DNA of 64,000 nt from NCBI GenBank assembly GCA_023078555.1, contig CM041199.1, forward strand, positions 992,001 through 1,056,000, read 5' to 3'. Both the position numbers and the translations under genes were made by a program. Numbering within the stretch: position 1 is the stretch's first letter; every line of letters begins with the position of its first letter. Below, in pieces: positions 60,659 through 64,000 of this stretch. Origin of the DNA: Ulva prolifera (lineage: Eukaryota > Chlorophyta > Ulvophyceae > Ulvales > Ulvaceae). The notes under the pieces are model-generated. The model was not told the DNA's origin and ran no database searches. It saw nothing but the letters and a program-made list of their open reading frames with translations.

Positions 60659-61149
60659 TACTCGATAGTAGTTACAGCGAGACCGGCCTCTGCACGGAAT
60701 CGACGAAAGGGGGTCTCATGCGGACGCTGGCAAATCCTATCGCCTAACATCTTCTACACACACTCACCGCCTGCGCTTGCCACGATGGTTCCACCGCTTA
60801 TGGTGCCCCGGCGATCCCCACAGCGCCATCAGCGTCTCCTCTGCTTGGGCGATCCCATGCTTGCAAAGCCAGCCCAGGCACAGCATGCAGCGCACGAAAC
60901 AGTCATCGTCCGTAGCACCCTGAAGCCCACGGTACACAAGCACATGTTTCATGTCCGTTGACGAGGACAACGCCCCTTCCCTGAGGTCCTCGATCACAGC
61001 CGGAGCAGCTTGTGACAAAGGATCGGCGAGGGGTATAAGGGGTGCCGTAGGGTTTTGCCCGGGGCCTCGGGGCCTTCCGCCCGCGGGCACGGCGGGACGG
61101 CCGTGTCCGGGCCGCGGGCCCGGCGGGGTGTGGGGCGGAGCCCCACCCG

Positions 61150-61300
61150 GAGGCCGGAGGGCGGAGGCGGCGGCCGGAGGCCGTCCGCCGGGGGCCGGAG
61201 GCCGACACCCCCAGTAGCTCGGCTCGGCGGACGGGGGAGGCCGGAGGGCGGAGGCGGCGGCCGGAGGCCGTCCGCCGGGGGCCGGAGGCCGACACCGTCG
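61150..61300. repeat. GC-rich palindromic unit, two copies (third at 61795)
   Basis: About 60-bp units of GGAGGCCGGAGGGCGGAGG, GGAGGCCGTCCGCC and GGAGGCCGACACC occur at 61150-61208, 61237-61296 and 61795-61855. They are highly self-complementary and could fold into hairpins. Confidence 0.9.
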
Positions 61301-61349
61301 TGTATGGTCTGTAGCACATGAGTAACACACGCGGTGGCACACACTGTAG

Positions 61350-61730
61350 CACATGCTGTAACATACACAGTAGCACGAGCTTTCGTATAAGGGCACGCGC
61401 GCTGTGGTACTAGCTTCTAGCACACATGCGAGTGCATACGCTGCAACACACGCTGTAGCACACTCTGTAGCACATGCTGTAACCGATACAGTCGCACGAG
61501 CTTTAGCACACGGGCACGCGCGCTGTGGTACTAGCTTGTAGCACACATGCAAGTGCATACGCTGCAGCACACGCTGTACCACACTCTGTAGCACACGCTG
61601 TAGCACATGCTGTAACATACACAGTAGCACGAGCTTTAGCACACGGGCACGCGCGCTGTGGTACTAGCTTGTAGTACACATGCAAGTGCATACGCAGTAA
61701 TACACACGCTGTACCACAGCCGATGACACA
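61350..61730. repeat. 121-132 bp minisatellite, 3 copies plus fragment
   Basis: Units start CACATGCTGTAAC at about 61350, 61471 and 61603 and share GCACGAGCTTTAGCACACGG and CGCGCTGTGGTACTAGCTT. A partial unit lies at 61866-61912. Inside each unit, shorter CACRCTGTAGCAC words repeat, so the array is hierarchical. Confidence 0.92.
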
Positions 61731-61924
61731 CACGAGTGCACACGCACACGCTGTGGCACAAGCGGCTCATCACTCGGGGTGCGGGGGTGTGTTGGGAGGC
61801 AGGAGGGCGGGGGCGGCGGCCGGAGGCCGTCCGCCGACGGCCGGAGGCCGACACCATGCGCGTGTAACACAGCACGAGCTTTAGCACACGGGCACGCGCG
61901 CTGTGGTACCTCTCTTGACGCTGT

Positions 61925-62152
<228 letters not shown>

Positions 62153-62175
62153 CTGTTCCCGGCCCAATATCAATG

Positions 62176-62383
62176 GTCCTCTTGTTCTATGAGGATAGGG
62201 CTGCATGCATAGCTGCATGCATACAGGCGACATGACCGTACATCGCGCTGCCTGCGCTTTGCTGCATGTCCAGCAGAGTCACAAGACTACGACAACTGTT
62301 AATTCGGATGAGGTTTAATTCGGATGAGAGCGGGCTCGGCGTGTGTCTCCTTCCGTGCACTCTTTTTTAAATCACAGCGTCCA
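62176..62383. repeat. TATGAGGAT repeat family, copy 2
   Basis: About 200 bp from GGTCCTCTTGTTC to AAATCACAGCGTC, nearly identical to 62905-63113 apart from small indels. It includes the 20-bp near-palindrome CATGCATAGCTGCATGCATA. Confidence 0.92.
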
Positions 62384-62904
62384 TCGGCACCACGTAGCGA
62401 AACACGGTGTGAGGTGTCGTAGTACTACGTGGTAACCCCCCCCCAGAATGGCACTTTTCGGTGGACAACGTCATACCCCCACATTGCCGCGGCGACCGCC
62501 GATTTAACACGCCTAAGCATCCAATATTACCTTTCTGAAGGGCCGAATGGATTCGGTCACGCGGCATCTGGACGGACGATTCAAATTTGGACGCATGAAC
62601 CGCACCGCGGAGGCACTGCAGGAACGCGCAGCTGCAGCCCACACCCACACGCGGAAGTGCGGGCAAAAGCTTAGTAGTACACGGTGTCACGCAGCCATGC
62701 ATGCCGCACTTGCTGTGCTGTACGTACGCCCGTGGCCCGTGGTGTGCGCTGCATCACACGCGGGTGCTCATGCATGCAGTCTCTTGTACACGAGTTCACA
62801 CGCTGGTGAGATCAAGATCTGCACTGTTTTCTCCCGTTCACTCTTTTGTAAAACATCTTCTATAGGTGTCGTAGGCTTCAAGTGTATAAGGCTGGAACTG
62901 TCGT

Positions 62905-63113
62905 GGTCCTCTTGTTCGTACGTAAGCAGTGCCTATGAGGGTGGGTCTGCATGCATAGCTGCATGCATACAGGCGACATGACCGTACATCGCGCTGCCTG
63001 CGCTTTGCTGCACGTCCAGCAGAGTCACAAGACTACGACAACTGTTAATTCGGATGAGATCCGGGCTCGGCGTGTGTCTCCTTCCGTGCACTCTTTTTTA
63101 AATCACAGCGTCA
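62905..63113. repeat. TATGAGGAT repeat family, copy 3
   Basis: Direct copy of 62176-62383 located 729 bp downstream. The high identity indicates recent duplication. Confidence 0.92.
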
Positions 63114-64000
63114 GGAGGCTGCCCGTAGTCAACTCGTACGTAAGCAGCGTGGCGTAAGGGCAGCACCAGTGCGGTGCGTGCATGTGCACGGCTGCCAGGG
63201 GGACGCCCAGGCAAACCCAGCGATCGAGGAAGGCTCCCGACGCACGGGAGGCCTACTGTGGCGATAATAGCCAGGGCTGTGGACGCGGCAGCGTTGCATG
63301 CGAACCTGTGCTAGCAGTTATTCGCCTCTCTACTTACAGAGCAGTTGATCACGTCCGACAGGGTCGTGTGCCGTAGCATCTGCGGCCCCGGATCCGGCGC
63401 CCCAGCAAGGAATTCGTTATATAATTTATCAGTCCGTGTTTTATCAACACCCTCTGTTGCCGTTCGAATCTCACAGGTGAAAGTCAGGGGGTTGTGAGAC
63501 GGTAGGCGGATCTGCTCGCAAGCTCGCAAGCTTGCAGCGGACTGTGAGCCCGAGGCCCTCGCGGCCAGCCGACCACGCCGGCGCTGGAGAGGAAACCGCG
63601 GCTGCCATAGAGCCGGACAAGTGGCGACGGTGGGGATGGCAGGACAGGGCGCGATGACCGAGACAGCTCATGGTCAGGTACGGAAGATCCTCTACAGCAC
63701 TGTAGATGTGTAGGTAAGCCTGCATGCATGCAACGACATGCACCGGAAGCCAGGCGTGCGAGAAATTCTTGCACAGTGGAAAGCCCTGCGGTCAGCGTTC
63801 ACAGAAATGGGCACTCTCAAAGTTCGAAAACACTGCACATCACTAGAACCGCCAAGCATAATTCAATACGGAGAACACAGTGCACATCCCTGAGAACCAA
63901 CTGTGCATGCTGTGCGAGCAATTCCGCAGTGAAGCGGGTGATCGCACTTTTCAGTTTTCCAGCCAACATGTTTTACATACAGCGTGTGCTACAGCATGCG
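63114..64000. other. Right edge, no supported gene
   Basis: No coding exon, RNA gene or repeat could be supported in the last 0.9 kb. Confidence 0.5.

Overview
The window is nuclear DNA of a eukaryote, most likely a chlorophyte green alga; a trebouxiophyte-like alga fits, but this is inference. The supported genes are split by short to medium introns with strong TGCAG acceptors and donors of the type GTGCGC or GTRCGC. The two most diagnostic proteins are plant-like: a nitrate transporter of the NRT2 family and a LACS6/7-type long-chain acyl-CoA synthetase with a peroxisomal PTS2. The green-algal polyadenylation word TGTAA lies behind at least two of the genes. There is no operon structure, and neighbouring genes are functionally unrelated.

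Genes, left to right: NRT2 nitrate transporter (minus, 1740-4154, 4 exons, 500 aa); a 1000-aa low-complexity protein of unknown function (minus, 9542-13213, 6 exons) head-to-head with a 150-aa small conserved-looking, possibly mitochondrial protein (plus, 13441-13983); peroxisomal LACS (plus, 15068-20327, 10 exons, 699 aa); a Gln/Met/Gly-rich, probably nuclear protein (minus, 26488 to about 29865); a PP2C-type protein phosphatase with a long C-terminal extension (plus, 39975-45802, first exon not found); Mediator subunit MED4 (minus, 49553-51536); SRP68 (plus, 52063-56880, 6 exons, 614 aa); and a tRNA-Thr(CGT) at 58926-58997. In LACS, MED4 and SRP68 the reconstructed exons join in frame and give lengths or motif orders typical of the families.

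The gaps between genes are rich in mobile and repeated DNA. I can delimit a 1.6-kb hAT-like element (20978-22572), a 1.9-kb long-TIR Mutator-like element directly beside it (22736-24611), a 447-bp hAT-type miniature element with a perfect 8-bp target duplication (48294-48740), and a 1.3-kb element flanked by GTAC (33984-35276) whose paralogous empty site also lies in the window. There is also a tRNA-headed SINE family with a TTTAC tail (four copies), a 4.5-copy 183-bp tandem array that stays open in one frame (36400-37240), and a repeat-dense right end (58.7-63.1 kb) of AT tracts, GC clusters, (CT)n and minisatellites.

Two genome-level signals stand out. First, four of the nine LACS introns appear to use GC-AG rather than GT-AG splice sites, all in the GC-rich half of the gene. 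Second, in LACS, PP2C and SRP68 (and apparently MED4 and the Gln-rich gene), on both strands, third-position GC is moderate in the 5' exons and close to saturated in the 3' exons. No CRISPR array, rRNA, organelle gene or virus gene was recognised.
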